Positions 23,079-37,315 of a stretch of 37,341 nucleotides of DNA are shown piece by piece; within the stretch, counting starts at the first letter, position 1, and each line of letters begins with the position of its first letter. The notes below the pieces were generated by a model. The model ran no database searches and had not been told where the DNA came from. It saw nothing but the letters and a program-made list of their open reading frames with translations. The translations under genes and the position numbers were made by a program. Source of the DNA: Bacteroidales bacterium (GTDB taxonomy: Bacteria > Bacteroidota > Bacteroidia > Bacteroidales > UBA932); the NCBI GenBank assembly GCA_017452265.1, contig JAFTMS010000005.1, forward strand, positions 1 through 37,341, read 5' to 3'.

Positions 23079-24581
23079 TTATCGTGCTATCTTCATCGTC
23101 ATGCGTGGATTCTTGAGCGTAATGTTCTCCAGTGCCGATTTCCTGTTGAACCTTTCGCTCTCAAGGCTGAATGTGCCGATGCTCTGCTGCTCTGCTGCAT
23201 CATCCTCCCTTGTCATTGTGATAGGGAATTCGGCCGGCTGGTTCCAGAGGAATACATCGCTGTAGTCCTGCGCGACGGCCGCATATCCCATGTTAGTATA
23301 TGTCATTACCGTTCCGTCCGTGTTCTCTCCGCTTGTTCCTGTGACTGTCGCTGTGGCGGCACCGTCTGTGGTCTCCGCAGTTGCAATCGTGGCTCCGAAC
23401 GGCTGTGAAAGCATGATTGAAAGGTTCTCGCCGTTCTTTCCGTATCCGTAGAGTCCGAGGTAGCATTCCACCTCCTGATTGTTCTCGTTCAGGACACTGA
23501 TAGGGGAAATTATCTGCTCGTTGAAATGCAGCTTGCCGTCAGAGAATAATACTCCGAAATACACCACGTTCTCCCCGAACTGGTTGTCGAAGCACATTCC
23601 GTCTGGATAGCCGTCACCGTTATTGTCCAGATCAAGTGCGTCTCCTGTCTCCCAGCCGTACATGATGTACTGGTAGTTGTTGTCGTATTGTGCTATGTTC
23701 ACGTCGTAGCTTACACCGTTTGCTGCCGTCATCGTGTACTTTCCTATCCACTGGGTATATTCCTGAGTGGCCTCCTCTTCGACAACCGTGAACTTCTGTG
23801 CAGAATACGTTCCGGTAGGGAGACCGTCCTCACCATATCCGATGCAGATAGCGTAGTAGTTGCCTTTTCCCATTCGGTTGAGCGGGAATGTTCCCGGGCC
23901 TACATATGTGAACTCCGTTATCTTGTAGTTGTCAAGATAGCTCGGTATCTCATCGTTCACAAGGTATGATACGTAGGCGTCGAGGAGGTCTCCGGCCTCT
24001 GTTTCCGTCACATACGTTTCCGTCACATAGTCGAAATAGTACCTTGAGTCTTCTGCGCACTCGATTGTCACGAGTTCTGCTGCCTTTCCTTCGTATTCGC
24101 CTCTCTGATAACTGATCTTCCATTCGTCGCTCTTAGAGATGTTTGTGTAGTCCGCTGTCGTCGTGAATTCAACGGTTTCCGGAATTCCGTAATATGTTCC
24201 GTCCTCAGTAAGTCCGAATGCTACGAACGTATAGTCGGTCTCCGGCTCAAGGTCACGTACCGTCACGGTCTTGCTTGTGCTCTTCTGAAGGCCGCTGATT
24301 CTTTCCTTGCCTTCAAGAAGCTCGTCGATCTTGTCAAGCACAGCCCCGTCTATATTGCTTTCGGTGGTTGCGAAGCCATACCAGGTGTCGTCGCGTTCTC
24401 CGTTGTGCTCCACCTTGATCTTTGCCTTGTCGGCCTCGACTTCAGTAACTTCAAGTGTAAAGGCGAGGTTCTCGTTCAGCTCCTTCTTTCCCCCACCTGA
24501 TTTGTTGTCTGGGGTACAGCTGAAGCCCACTGCAGAAACAACGGCAAGTGCGCCCAGTCTGATAAAGTTTCTCAAATTCAT
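23079..24581 (-). CDS. Lipoprotein of unknown function with an FN3-like domain
   Basis: I do not recognise a specific family. The protein of about 500 residues has a lipoprotein signal (VVSAVGFSC) and a Gly/Lys linker. One FN3-like domain (about 35-145 by my reading) shows VRDLEPETDYTFVAFGLTEDG. An acidic, Tyr-rich beta-type region follows, with a DLDNNGDGYPDG stretch resembling a Ca2+-binding loop. The start is the ATG at 24581. The frame extends 12 codons further, but these overlap the predicted -7 element at 24615-24622. It is convergent with the PUL and has its own promoter, so a role in glycan use is only possible, not shown. It is probably exposed at the outer membrane. Confidence 0.75.
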   Translation of the reverse strand: MNLRNFIRLGALAVVSAVGFSCTPDNKSGGGKKELNENLAFTLEVTEVEADKAKIKVEHNGERDDTWYGFATTESNIDGAVLDKIDELLEGKERISGLQKSTSKTVTVRDLEPETDYTFVAFGLTEDGTYYGIPETVEFTTTADYTNISKSDEWKISYQRGEYEGKAAELVTIECAEDSRYYFDYVTETYVTETEAGDLLDAYVSYLVNDEIPSYLDNYKITEFTYVGPGTFPLNRMGKGNYYAICIGYGEDGLPTGTYSAQKFTVVEEEATQEYTQWIGKYTMTAANGVSYDVNIAQYDNNYQYIMYGWETGDALDLDNNGDGYPDGMCFDNQFGENVVYFGVLFSDGKLHFNEQIISPISVLNENNQEVECYLGLYGYGKNGENLSIMLSQPFGATIATAETTDGAATATVTGTSGENTDGTVMTYTNMGYAAVAQDYSDVFLWNQPAEFPITMTREDDAAEQQSIGTFSLESERFNRKSALENITLKNPRMTMKIAR

Positions 24582-24614
24582 TTTCTGTCTTTTTATGGTT
24601 TGAATATAATTTGC

Positions 24615-24646
24615 CAAAAATATGTATATATTTCCTCAAATCCAAT
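24615..24646 (-). promoter_or_regulatory. Promoter of the FN3-like lipoprotein gene
   Basis: On the minus strand TATTTTTG (24615-24622) matches TAnnTTTG, with ATTG (24643-24646) 20 nt upstream. A start near 24608 puts about 27 nt before the ATG at 24581. Confidence 0.6.
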
Positions 24647-24656
24647 TATTTTCACC

Positions 24657-24688
24657 AAAAAAGGACAGGTTTCTCTGCCTGTCCTTTT
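24657..24688 (-). terminator. Intrinsic terminator after rpoC
   Basis: On the minus strand AAGGACAGG pairs with CCTGTCCTT (24678-24688 with 24659-24669), with an 8-nt loop, followed by TTTT. It lies about 20 bp after the rpoC stop and ends the rpoBC transcript. Confidence 0.85.
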
Positions 24689-24706
24689 CTGAATATGTAA
24701 TCTCTT

Positions 24707-27700
24707 TTAGAGGTCAGCAAGATTCTTCTGGTTGTCTGCTGCAGCAGCGACCAGGATTTCCTGAAACTCCTTCTGGCCGGTACCTGCCGGAATCGGATGA
24801 CCGCAGATGACGTTCTCCTTAAGACCTTCGAGAGTGTCCACACGGCCACGGATTGCAGCCTCGCTGAGCACCTTTGTAGTCTCCTGGAATGAAGCTGCCG
24901 AGATGAAGCTGTTTGTCTTCAGGGCTGCTCTTGTGATACCCTGGAGTACCTGGCTTGCTGTAGCCGGCTTGGCCTCACGCAGAACCATCATCTTAAGTCC
25001 CTGACGGTCAAGTGACGAGTTCTCGCTTCTCATCTCGCGGGCGGTGATGATGTCACCCTCAGAGTATGTCTGCGAATCTCCAGCGTCCATGACATAGAAC
25101 TTGCCGTAGATCGCATCGTTCGTATCCATGAACATCCACTTGTCCACAAGCTCCTCCGGAAGGAATTCCGTGTCGCCCGGATCGTTGATCTGTACCTTGC
25201 GCATCATCTGACGTACGATGATCTCGAAGTGCTTGTCGTTGATCTTCACACCCTGGAGACGGTATACCTCCTGAATCTCGTTCACGATGTACTCCTGAAC
25301 CTTGATAGGGCCGAGAATGCTGAGGATGTCTGTCGGCGATACGGCACCGTCTGAAAGTCTTGTACCGGCCTTCACGTAGTCGTTCTCCTGTACGAGGATC
25401 TGCTTCGTAAGAGGAACGAGGTAGTGCTTCTCGATGCCGGACTTGTTCTTGACGATGATCTCGCGGTTACCCCTCTTGATCTTGCCCAAGATTACCTCAC
25501 CGTTGATCTCGGATACGAGTGCAGGGTTTGAAGGGTTACGTGCCTCGAAGAGCTCTGTAACTCGTGGGAGACCTCCCGTGATATCGTTTGACTTACCGAT
25601 CGCACGCGGAATCTTGATGATGATGTCACCGACCTTTACATCGTTGCCGTCCTCGACCATGACGTGTGCGCCCACAGGAAGGTTGTACTGCTTCTTGCTT
25701 TCGCCATTCTCGTCGATGATGTTGATAGACGGGTTCTTCGACTTGTCACGTGACTCGATGATGACCTTGTCCCTGTTGAGTGAGTACTCGTCGGCCATTT
25801 CCTCGCGGAATGTCACACCGTCGATCATGCTGTCGAAGCGTACCTTACCGGCAGTCTCGATGATTGTGATTGCGTTGTATGCATCCCACTCGCAGATGAG
25901 GTCGCCCTTCTTCACTGTCTCTCCGTCCTTCTTGTAGAGGATAGAGCCGTAAGGCACATCATACTGTGAATATGTGATTCCTGTGTTCTCGTCCACGATG
26001 CGTACTTCCGTCGTACGGCTGACAACCACATCCTGCACACCGTCGTCAGAAACTCTTTCGATTGTCCTGAGTTCCTCGAATTCGAGCTTTCCGTCGTACT
26101 TCGATGTGATCGAGTTCTCGGCTGCCGTACTTGAAGCTGTACCTCCGACGTGGAATGTACGGAGTGTAAGCTGTGTACCTGGCTCACCGATTGACTGTGC
26201 TGCGATCACGCCGACAACCTCTCCCTTCTCGACCATGCGGCCTGATGCGAGGTTACGTCCGTAGCACTTCGCGCAGACACCCTTGCGGGACTCGCAGGTA
26301 AGTACCGAGCGGATCTCCACCTGCTCGATAGGAAGCGATTCGATGAGGTTTGCGATGTCCTCAGTGATCTCTTCGCCTGCAGGGATGATGAGCTCTCCTG
26401 TAAGAGGGTTGAATATGTCATGTACCGATGTACGTCCGAGGATACGCTCTCCGAGTGACTCGACGATTTCGTCCTTGCTCTTGATTGCTGTCGCAACAAG
26501 TCCGCGGAGTGTGCCGCAGTCTTCCTCGTTGATGATGACGTCGTGCGATACGTCCACCAGACGACGTGTCAGGTAACCTGCATCGGCTGTCTTGAGGGCG
26601 GTATCGGCAAGACCTTTACGCGCACCGTGCGTCGAGATGAAGTACTCGAGCACCGACATACCTTCCTTCAGGTTCGAGATGATCGGGTTCTCGATGATCT
26701 CCGCACCCTGTCCGCCGGCCTTCTGAGGCTTCGCCATCAATCCACGCATACCGCAGAGCTGCTTGATCTGAGCTGTCGAACCACGGGCTCCTGAGTCGAG
26801 CATCATGTATACAGGGTTGAAGCCCTGCTGGTCGCTTGAGATCTGCTTCTCCACGATGCCGGTGATCTGGTTGTCGATTGAAGACCAGAGGTCGATGACC
26901 TTGTTGTAGCGCTCGTTGTTGGTGATGAATCCCATTGAGAAGTTTGCCTTGATCGATTCTACGGTGTTGTAGCCGTTCTCGATGAGGGACTTCTTCTCCT
27001 CCGGGATGATGACATCGCCGAGGTTGAACGAAAGTCCGCCCTTGAATGCCATTGTGTATCCGAGATCCTTGATGTCGTCGAGGAACTGGGCTGTACGGGC
27101 TACTCCTGTGTACTTGATCACATTTGAGATGATCTTGCGGAGAGACTTCTTACCGAGGACTTCGTTGATGTAAGGCACCTCCTGCGGAACGAGCTGGTTC
27201 ACGATGATACGGCCCGGAGTGGTCTTCACCATCTCTGTTCCTTCCTCAAGGTTGAGCTTGCTCTTAGGAAGCCTTACGTTGATGCTTGCGTGTATGTCGA
27301 TTGCCTTCTCGTTGAGGGCGATGATCACTTCTTCCGGTCCGTAGAAGTTCATTCCTTCACCCTTCACGCCCGGACGAGCCTTTGTGATGTAGTACAGACC
27401 GAGCACCATGTCCTGTGAAGGGACGGTGATTGGCGTACCGTTGGCCGGGTTGAGGATGTTGTGCGAACCGAGCATGAGAAGCTGTGCCTCAAGGATTGCT
27501 GCGTTGCCGAGCGGAAGGTGGACTGCCATCTGGTCACCGTCGAAGTCGGCGTTGAATGCCGTACATGCGAGCGGATGGAGCTGGATTGCCTTACCCTCGA
27601 TCATCTTAGGCTGGAATGCCTGGATACCGAGTCGGTGAAGTGTAGGGGCACGGTTAAGGAGCACCGGATGACCCTTCATCACGTTCTCGAGGATGTCCCA

Positions 27701-28951
27701 GATCACTGCATCCTTCCTGTCGACGATCTTCTTTGCGGATTTCACCGTCTTCACGATACCGCGCTCGATGAGCTTCCTGATGATGAACGGCTTGTAAAGC
27801 TCAGCCGCCATGAACTTAGGAAGACCGCACTCGTGCATCTTGAGCTCCGGACCTACGACGATTACCGAACGTGCAGAGTAGTCCACACGCTTACCGAGAA
27901 GGTTCTGACGGAAACGTCCCTGCTTACCCTTGAGAGAGTCTGAAAGTGACTTGAGCGTGCGGTTTGCCTCGCTCTTCACTGCGTTCGACTTCTTAGAGTT
28001 GTCGAAGAGTGAGTCAACAGCCTCCTGAAGCATACGCTTCTCGTTCCTGAGGATCACCTCAGGTGCCTTGATCTCGATGAGTCTCTTGAGACGGTTGTTA
28101 CGTATGATCACCCTTCTGTAGAGGTCGTTGAGGTCTGATGTGGCGAAACGTCCTCCATCAAGCGGAACGAGCGGACGGAGATCCGGCGGAATCACAGGAA
28201 TGACCTTGAGGATCATCCATTCAGGACGGTTGATGCCCTTCGACTCCTGGAACCACTTCACGATGCTGAGCCTCTTGAGGGCCTCTGCCTTTCTCTGCTG
28301 TGAAGTCTCCCTGACCATCTTCTGACGGAGCTCCTTTGCAAGAGCGTCGATGTCGATCTCCTTGAGGAGCTCGTAGATGGCCTCTGCACCCATTCCTGCC
28401 ACGAACTTGTCCGGATCGTCTGCAGGCATGTTGTACTGCTCAGGCATCTGTGCGTACAGGTCGAGATACTCGTCCTCTGAAAGGAGGTCGAGCTTCTGAA
28501 GTCCTGATGCACCCGGTCTGATGACGATATACTTTTCGTAGTAGATTACTGATTCGAGCTTCTTCGCAGCGATTCCGAGAAGAGCGGCGATCTTGTTGGG
28601 CGCTGACTTGAAGTACCAGATGTGTGCTACCGGAACGGTGAGCTCGATGTGGCCCATCCTTTCCCTGCGCACCTTCTTCTCTGTCACCTCCACGCCGCAA
28701 CGGTCGCAGACGATACCACGGTAGCGGATTCTCTTGTACTTGCCGCAGTGGCACTCGTAGTCCTTTGTAGGACCGAAGATCTTCTCGCAGAAAAGTCCGT
28801 CACGCTCAGGCTTGTATGTCCTGTAGTTGACGGTCTCCGGCTTCAGTACCTCTCCTGAAGACCTTTCCTTGATGTCTTCAGGAGAAGCAAGAGCGATGCT
28901 GATTCTTTCGAAATTGCTTTTAACCTTGTTTTCTTTATTAAAAGTCGGCAT
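24707..28951 (-). CDS. rpoC: RNA polymerase subunit beta'
   Basis: This 1414-residue catalytic subunit of RNA polymerase forms the active site with RpoB. An N-terminal zinc site is formed by Cys67, Cys69, Cys82 and Cys85. The invariant [14 protein letters not shown] holds the three Asp that bind catalytic Mg2+. A second zinc site is visible at [17 protein letters not shown], and the C-terminal part has [16 protein letters not shown]. Length and motif order are as expected for Bacteroidota. The ATG at 28951 follows rpoB by 28 bp, and a terminator follows the stop. Confidence 0.98.
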   Translation of the reverse strand: MPTFNKENKVKSNFERISIALASPEDIKERSSGEVLKPETVNYRTYKPERDGLFCEKIFGPTKDYECHCGKYKRIRYRGIVCDRCGVEVTEKKVRRERMGHIELTVPVAHIWYFKSAPNKIAALLGIAAKKLESVIYYEKYIVIRPGASGLQKLDLLSEDEYLDLYAQMPEQYNMPADDPDKFVAGMGAEAIYELLKEIDIDALAKELRQKMVRETSQQRKAEALKRLSIVKWFQESKGINRPEWMILKVIPVIPPDLRPLVPLDGGRFATSDLNDLYRRVIIRNNRLKRLIEIKAPEVILRNEKRMLQEAVDSLFDNSKKSNAVKSEANRTLKSLSDSLKGKQGRFRQNLLGKRVDYSARSVIVVGPELKMHECGLPKFMAAELYKPFIIRKLIERGIVKTVKSAKKIVDRKDAVIWDILENVMKGHPVLLNRAPTLHRLGIQAFQPKMIEGKAIQLHPLACTAFNADFDGDQMAVHLPLGNAAILEAQLLMLGSHNILNPANGTPITVPSQDMVLGLYYITKARPGVKGEGMNFYGPEEVIIALNEKAIDIHASINVRLPKSKLNLEEGTEMVKTTPGRIIVNQLVPQEVPYINEVLGKKSLRKIISNVIKYTGVARTAQFLDDIKDLGYTMAFKGGLSFNLGDVIIPEEKKSLIENGYNTVESIKANFSMGFITNNERYNKVIDLWSSIDNQITGIVEKQISSDQQGFNPVYMMLDSGARGSTAQIKQLCGMRGLMAKPQKAGGQGAEIIENPIISNLKEGMSVLEYFISTHGARKGLADTALKTADAGYLTRRLVDVSHDVIINEEDCGTLRGLVATAIKSKDEIVESLGERILGRTSVHDIFNPLTGELIIPAGEEITEDIANLIESLPIEQVEIRSVLTCESRKGVCAKCYGRNLASGRMVEKGEVVGVIAAQSIGEPGTQLTLRTFHVGGTASSTAAENSITSKYDGKLEFEELRTIERVSDDGVQDVVVSRTTEVRIVDENTGITYSQYDVPYGSILYKKDGETVKKGDLICEWDAYNAITIIETAGKVRFDSMIDGVTFREEMADEYSLNRDKVIIESRDKSKNPSINIIDENGESKKQYNLPVGAHVMVEDGNDVKVGDIIIKIPRAIGKSNDITGGLPRVTELFEARNPSNPALVSEINGEVILGKIKRGNREIIVKNKSGIEKHYLVPLTKQILVQENDYVKAGTRLSDGAVSPTDILSILGPIKVQEYIVNEIQEVYRLQGVKINDKHFEIIVRQMMRKVQINDPGDTEFLPEELVDKWMFMDTNDAIYGKFYVMDAGDSQTYSEGDIITAREMRSENSSLDRQGLKMMVLREAKPATASQVLQGITRAALKTNSFISAASFQETTKVLSEAAIRGRVDTLEGLKENVICGHPIPAGTGQKEFQEILVAAAADNQKNLADL

Positions 28952-28979
28952 ATTTCTGTAAATCTTTTATTGTCAGTAA

Positions 28980-32801
<3,822 letters not shown>

Positions 32802-32839
32802 CTTTCTGCCTTTGATATAGAGAAAAACTTTATTACGAC

Positions 32840-32872
32840 AAAAAGGTTTAGAGCCTGATTGGCCCTAAACCT
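32840..32872 (-). terminator. Hairpin attenuator between rplL and rpoB
   Basis: On the minus strand a 12-bp stem (AGGTTTAGGGCC with GGCTCTAAACCT, one G-U) and a 5-nt loop are followed by a T-run (32840-32844). It has full intrinsic-terminator form between cotranscribed genes. A partial terminator at this same junction is known in E. coli, where it lowers rpoBC expression relative to ribosomal protein genes. Confidence 0.85.
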
Positions 32873-32906
32873 GACTTTTTTCCCATCAGAGGGAAAGGGG
32901 ATGAAG

Positions 32907-33275
32907 CTATTTAATCTCAACTTCAGCTCCTGCCTCTTCGAGGGCAGCCTTAAGTGCTTCAGCCTCTGCCTTGGAAACTTTCTCCTTAACAGCTACCGGA
33001 GCCTTGTCAACGATCTCCTTAGACTCCTTAAGTCCGAGACCAGTTGCCTCCTTGACAGCCTTCACAACACCAAGCTTAGCCTGGCCAGCTGATTTGAGGA
33101 TTACATCGAACTCAGTCTGCTCAGCCTCTGCTGCTGCAGCCGGTCCTGCTACTACTGCTACTGCAGCTGCTGCAGGCTCGATTCCGTACTCGTCCTTGAG
33201 GATCTGTGCAAGCTCCTGTACGTCTTTTACAGTAAGGTTTACTAACTCTTCTGCAAGTGCTTTAATATCTGCCAT
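32907..33275 (-). CDS. rplL: Ribosomal protein L7/L12
   Basis: This 122-residue stalk protein of the large ribosomal subunit binds translation factors such as EF-Tu. It has the N-terminal dimerisation domain, an Ala-rich hinge (about residues 35-50), and the C-terminal domain with [25 protein letters not shown] split over about 60-85. The length is standard. It follows rplJ by 41 bp and precedes the attenuator before rpoB. Confidence 0.97.
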   Translation of the reverse strand: MADIKALAEELVNLTVKDVQELAQILKDEYGIEPAAAAVAVVAGPAAAAEAEQTEFDVILKSAGQAKLGVVKAVKEATGLGLKESKEIVDKAPVAVKEKVSKAEAEALKAALEEAGAEVEIK

Positions 33276-33316
33276 AATTGTAACTATTTATAAATTGTTT
33301 TCTTGTTTCGGGTTTA

Positions 33317-33838
33317 TTATTCTGCTGATGCTTCAGCGTCTTTCTTGTCCTTGTTCTCAAGAGCATTGAGGACGTTGCGGATAGGTGACTGGAGGAGACC
33401 GATGATGTCGCCGATCATTTCCTCACGAGACTTGATTGCGTAAAGTGCATCAAGCTTGTCCTCTCCGATGAATGCAGGCCAGTCAGTGATGAAGGCTCCT
33501 TTGAGGACAGGCTTCTCAGCGCCTGTTTCCCTCATTTTCTTGATGACCTTTGCAGGAGCGTTAGGAGCAACTGTGTACATGATGGCAGTAGGGCCAGCGA
33601 GTACCTCAGTGAGCTTCTTCATCTCTTCGTTCTCAGAAGACTCGAGAACCTTTGTGAGAAGCGTGTTCTTAACGACTGTGAGTTTTACACCAGCCTCGAA
33701 GCAAGCCTTGCGGAGAGCGTGTGTCTTTCCTGCGTTGAGTCCGGCGATGTCAGCGATGTAGAAGTTCGGCGTCTCTTCGAGCTGTGCTGAAATCGCGTTG
33801 ATAATATCGAGTTTTTCTTCTTTTCTCATAACGTTCAA
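33317..33838 (-). CDS. rplJ: Ribosomal protein L10
   Basis: This 173-residue protein anchors L7/L12 dimers to the ribosomal stalk. It shows the family fold with NFYIADIAGLNAGKTHALRK in the N-terminal half, VVKNTLLTKVLE, and a C-terminal helix for L7/L12 binding. It begins 17 bp after rplA, so there is no room for a separate L10-binding leader like that of E. coli. Confidence 0.96.
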   Translation of the reverse strand: MNVMRKEEKLDIINAISAQLEETPNFYIADIAGLNAGKTHALRKACFEAGVKLTVVKNTLLTKVLESSENEEMKKLTEVLAGPTAIMYTVAPNAPAKVIKKMRETGAEKPVLKGAFITDWPAFIGEDKLDALYAIKSREEMIGDIIGLLQSPIRNVLNALENKDKKDAEASAE

Positions 33839-33855
33839 ATTTTACAGCACATTGA

Positions 33856-34548
33856 TTATTCTACACTCTTGACATCCACGCGGATACCCGGGCTCATAGT
33901 AGAGCAGACTGAAACAGCCTTCATATATGTTCCCTTGAGGGCCTGTGGCTTCAGCTTGATGATAGCTGAAAGAAGCTCCTTGGCGTTCTCGTTGATCTGC
34001 TCAGCAGAGAAGGATACCTTTCCGATGGCAGCGTGAACGATACCAGTCTTGTCGACCTTGAAGTCGATCTTACCGGCCTTCACTTCCTTTACAGCCTTGC
34101 CGACTTCCATTGTAACCGTTCCGGTCTTAGGGTTCGGCATGAGACCTCTTGGACCGAGAATCCTACCGATTACACCGACCTTAGCCATTACAGATGGAGT
34201 ACAGATGATGACGTCTACATCTGTCCAGCCGCCCTTTATCTTCTCGATGTACTCGTCGAGACCTACGAAATCTGCGCCAGCCTCTTTAGCCTCGTTCTCC
34301 TTATCTGGAGTACAGAGCACGAGCACTCTTGTTGTCTTACCTGTTCCGTGAGGGAGGGTTACGACGCCACGTACCATCTGGTTAGCCTTACGAGGGTCAA
34401 CACCGAGGTTTACGTGAAGCTCTACCGATGCATCAAACTTTGTATAGGAAACTTCCTTTACAAGTGCACAAGCCTCAGCAAGCTTATATTCTTTTGCCGA
34501 GTCGATCTTTGCGACTGCGGCCTTCTGATTCTTAGTAAGTTTACTCAT
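33856..34548 (-). CDS. rplA: Ribosomal protein L1
   Basis: This 230-residue protein of the large-subunit L1 stalk helps release deacylated tRNA. Motifs include [33 protein letters not shown] and [16 protein letters not shown]. It lies 12 bp after rplK, the conserved L11-L1 pair. Confidence 0.97.
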   Translation of the reverse strand: MSKLTKNQKAAVAKIDSAKEYKLAEACALVKEVSYTKFDASVELHVNLGVDPRKANQMVRGVVTLPHGTGKTTRVLVLCTPDKENEAKEAGADFVGLDEYIEKIKGGWTDVDVIICTPSVMAKVGVIGRILGPRGLMPNPKTGTVTMEVGKAVKEVKAGKIDFKVDKTGIVHAAIGKVSFSAEQINENAKELLSAIIKLKPQALKGTYMKAVSVCSTMSPGIRVDVKSVE

Positions 34549-34560
34549 GTTGCCTGTGAA

Positions 34561-35004
34561 TTAGTTAAGTTCAGGAAATTCTCCCTCTACCTTGATACCC
34601 ATGCTTCGTGCAGTACCTGCAACCATAGTCATAGCTGACTGGAGTGTGAAGCAGTTCATGTCCGGCATCTTGCTCTCTGCAATGGCCTTCACCTGATCCC
34701 AGGTGATGCTGCCGACCTTCTTTCTGTTTGGCTCTGCAGATCCGGCAGAAATCTTTGCAGCCTCTTTGAGCTGTACTGCTACAGGCGGCTGCTTGACCTC
34801 GAATGAGAAAGACTTGTCGCTGTAGACTGTAATCACTACCGGCAATACCTTACCTGCGCTTTCCTGCGTACGGGCATTGAACTGCTTGCAGAAATCCATG
34901 ATGTTCAGACCCTTGGAACCGAGGGCCGGACCTACTGGTGGTGATGGATTTGCTGCGCCACCTTTAATCTGGAGTTTAATGAATCCAGTTACTTCTTTTG
35001 CCAT
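34561..35004 (-). CDS. rplK: Ribosomal protein L11
   Basis: This 147-residue protein binds the GTPase-associated centre of 23S rRNA. It has the Pro-rich [20 protein letters not shown] motif and a C-terminal rRNA-binding domain ([18 protein letters not shown]). It starts 9 bp after nusG. Confidence 0.97.
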   Translation of the reverse strand: MAKEVTGFIKLQIKGGAANPSPPVGPALGSKGLNIMDFCKQFNARTQESAGKVLPVVITVYSDKSFSFEVKQPPVAVQLKEAAKISAGSAEPNRKKVGSITWDQVKAIAESKMPDMNCFTLQSAMTMVAGTARSMGIKVEGEFPELN

Positions 35005-35013
35005 AATTCTTGA

Positions 35014-35598
35014 TTATTCTTTAGTTACCTGTGTAAAGTTGAGTTCCAAAAGCGTCTTTCTGCCGAAGATCATGACCATGACCTTGAGCTTGCTCCTGTC
35101 TTCGACAATTTCCTCTACGGTACCGTCGAAACCGTTGAAAGGACCGTCCGTGATCTTGACTGCATCTCCCACCCTGTAGTCGATTACAGTCTCGGCCTCA
35201 GTCGCGGCCATCTCATCCTGTTCTCCGAGGATTCTTCTCACCTCGTCATCCCTGAGCGGGATAGGGAGCTTCTCCTCTTGAGACTTTCCGTCGCCTCTCC
35301 TTACGTCACGCTTCTCTGTGAGAAAACCTGACATGTGGGGAACCTCGTTGCGGATGATGTACTGCAGCTCTCCTGTCAGCTCCGCCTCTATAAGCACATA
35401 GCCGGGATAGAAAAGGCGCTCTGTGCAGATACGCTTTCCATCGCGGATTCTATAGACTTTCTCTGTCGGAACAAGAACCTGTGAAACCAGATCCTGAAGG
35501 CCACATCTTTCAATCTCCTTTTCGAGATACTCTTTGGCTTTCTTCTCCTTTCCGCCTGCTGCCCTCAATACATACCATTTCTTATTGCTCTCGCTCAT
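35014..35598 (-). CDS. nusG: Transcription antitermination factor NusG
   Basis: This 194-residue factor binds RNA polymerase and affects pausing, Rho action and transcription-translation coupling. The N-terminal NGN domain starts with KKWYVLRAAGGKEKKAKEYL and includes RLFYPGYVLIEAEL. The C-terminal KOW domain is VKITDGPFNGFDGTVEEI. It lies between secE and rplK, its usual place. Confidence 0.97.
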   Translation of the reverse strand: MSESNKKWYVLRAAGGKEKKAKEYLEKEIERCGLQDLVSQVLVPTEKVYRIRDGKRICTERLFYPGYVLIEAELTGELQYIIRNEVPHMSGFLTEKRDVRRGDGKSQEEKLPIPLRDDEVRRILGEQDEMAATEAETVIDYRVGDAVKITDGPFNGFDGTVEEIVEDRSKLKVMVMIFGRKTLLELNFTQVTKE

Positions 35599-35610
35599 AA
35601 TCCTGGTATT

Positions 35611-35799
35611 TTAGAATGTGTAAATGAATGACATCAGGTGCTGGAAGCAGAAGTCCATTGCGAAAATCACAAGGGCAAAAATCGCAGAGGCCACCATCAC
35701 GACGATAGCGGAATTCTGCAACTTATCCCAAGTCGGCCAAGAAACCTTCTTGGTCAGTTCAGCATAGGACTCTTTCAGATAATTGATAAATCTTCTCAT
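35611..35799 (-). CDS. secE: Protein translocase subunit SecE
   Basis: This 62-residue inner-membrane subunit of the SecYEG channel has one transmembrane helix (IVVMVASAIFALVIF) after the conserved amphipathic segment (SYAELTKKVSWPTW). The frame opens at 35841, but the upstream 14 residues are not family-like. The ATG at 35799 begins the typical MRRFINYLKE. nusG follows by 12 bp. Confidence 0.93.
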   Translation of the reverse strand: MRRFINYLKESYAELTKKVSWPTWDKLQNSAIVVMVASAIFALVIFAMDFCFQHLMSFIYTF

Positions 35800-35887
35800 C
35801 TTTACATTTAATGGACATTGCAGATTGGAAGCTGGTTGCAACGTCTGTTAAACATTACCAAATCGTAACCTTTGATATTTTTATTGG

Positions 35888-35958
35888 CAGGGGAACCAGG
35901 ATTCGAACCCAGACTAAAGGTTTTGGAGACCTCTGTACTACCCTTATACTATTCCCCT
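35888..35958 (-). tRNA. tRNA-Trp (anticodon CCA)
   Basis: The minus strand folds with acceptor AGGGGAA/TTCCCCT, discriminator G, anticodon loop CTCCAAA (CCA) and T arm GGGTTCGAATCC. Its position between tuf and secE is conserved in Bacteroidota. Confidence 0.96.
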
Positions 35959-35964
35959 AATAAA

Positions 35965-35990
35965 GTGGGTGAACTTTTCAGGACACCCAC
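35965..35990 (-). terminator. Hairpin between tuf and tRNA-Trp
   Basis: GTGGGTG (35965-35971) pairs with CACCCAC (35984-35990), followed on the minus strand by TTTATT. It could be a weak terminator after tuf or a processing site in a joint tuf-tRNA transcript. Confidence 0.45.
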
Positions 35991-36005
35991 CTGATATCAT
36001 TGTGC

Positions 36006-37193
36006 TTAGTCAATAAGCTTTGTTACCTGACCTGCACCAACTGTACGACCACCCTCGCGGATTGCGAACTGGAGACCCTCGTTGATAGCTACAGGGTAGA
36101 TGAGCTCTACAGTGATAGTTACGTTATCACCCGGCATAACCATCTCTACGCCCTCTGGGAGTGAAATCTCACCAGTGATGTCGAGTGTACGGATGAAGAA
36201 CTGCGGACGGTAGTGGTTGTGGAATGGAGTATGACGACCACCCTCATCCTTCTTAAGTACGTAAATCTCTGCCTGGAACTTCTGGTAAGGCTTGATCATA
36301 CCTGGCTTTGCAAGTACCTGACCTCTCTTGATTTCCTTCTTGTCGATACCACGGAGGAGGAGACCTACATTGTCACCAGCCTCACCCTGATCGAGGAGCT
36401 TACGGAACATCTCGACACCTGTTACGACAGTCTTCTTAGGCTCTTCGCCAAGACCTACGATCTCAACCTCGTCACCTACGTGGATGACACCAGTCTCGAT
36501 ACGGCCAGTTGCTACAGTACCACGGCCAGTGATTGAGAAGATGTCCTCGATCGGCATAAGGAACGGCTTGTCGATGTCACGTGGAGGAAGCGGAATGTAC
36601 TCATCAACCTGAGCCATGAGCTCCATTACCTTAGCCTCCCACTGTGGGTCGCCGTTGAGTGCTCCAAGAGCTGAACCACGGATAACCGGTGCGTTCTCGC
36701 CGTCGAAGTTGTAGAATGAAAGAAGGTCGCGGAGCTCCATCTCTACGAGGTCGAGCATTTCCTCATCGTCAACGAGGTCAACCTTGTTCATGAATACAAC
36801 GATTCTCGGCACGTTCACCTGACGAGCAAGGAGGATGTGCTCACGAGTCTGAGGCATAGGACCGTCAGTTGCAGCACAAACGAGGATAGCACCATCCATC
36901 TGAGCGGCACCAGTTACCATGTTCTTCACATAGTCGGCGTGGCCCGGGCAGTCTACGTGTGCGTAGTGGCGGTTTGCTGTCTGATACTCAACGTGTGCAG
37001 TGTTGATAGTGATACCACGCTCCTTCTCCTCTGGTGCGTTGTCGATAGAGTCGAATGAGCGGAGCTCTGAAAGACCAGCCTTAGCAAGTACAGTTGTAAT
37101 TGCAGCTGTCAAAGTAGTCTTACCGTGGTCAACGTGGCCGATAGTACCGATGTTAACGTGCGGTTTCTCTCTCTTAAAGGTTTCTTTAGCCAT
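36006..37193 (-). CDS. tuf: Elongation factor Tu
   Basis: This 395-residue GTPase brings aminoacyl-tRNA to the ribosome. G1 [10 protein letters not shown], switch [15 protein letters not shown]4 MNKVDLVD and G5 GSALGAL are visible, followed by the two beta-barrel domains ([28 protein letters not shown]). Length is standard. It sits between tRNA-Thr and tRNA-Trp. Confidence 0.98.
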   Translation of the reverse strand: MAKETFKREKPHVNIGTIGHVDHGKTTLTAAITTVLAKAGLSELRSFDSIDNAPEEKERGITINTAHVEYQTANRHYAHVDCPGHADYVKNMVTGAAQMDGAILVCAATDGPMPQTREHILLARQVNVPRIVVFMNKVDLVDDEEMLDLVEMELRDLLSFYNFDGENAPVIRGSALGALNGDPQWEAKVMELMAQVDEYIPLPPRDIDKPFLMPIEDIFSITGRGTVATGRIETGVIHVGDEVEIVGLGEEPKKTVVTGVEMFRKLLDQGEAGDNVGLLLRGIDKKEIKRGQVLAKPGMIKPYQKFQAEIYVLKKDEGGRHTPFHNHYRPQFFIRTLDITGEISLPEGVEMVMPGDNVTITVELIYPVAINEGLQFAIREGGRTVGAGQVTKLID

Positions 37194-37235
37194 AATTGTA
37201 TTGTTTTTTAAGTATTATATACACAAAAAAAGCAG

Positions 37236-37307
37236 AGCCGGTGGTGAGAATTGAACTCACGACCTCTTCCTTACCAAGGAAGCGCTCTACCCCTGAGCTA
37301 CACTGGC
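37236..37307 (-). tRNA. tRNA-Thr (anticodon GGT)
   Basis: The minus strand folds with anticodon stem CTTCC/GGAAG and loop TTGGTAA (GGT), and T arm GTGAG/CTCAC. The acceptor GCCAGTG against CACCGGC gives an A4-C69 mismatch; all other pairs are good. Confidence 0.93.
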
Positions 37308-37315
37308 GTAGTTTG

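Noticed and set aside
33839-33855. L10-binding autoregulatory leader before rplJ
   Set aside because: Only 17 bp separate rplA and rplJ, too little for the known leader structure.
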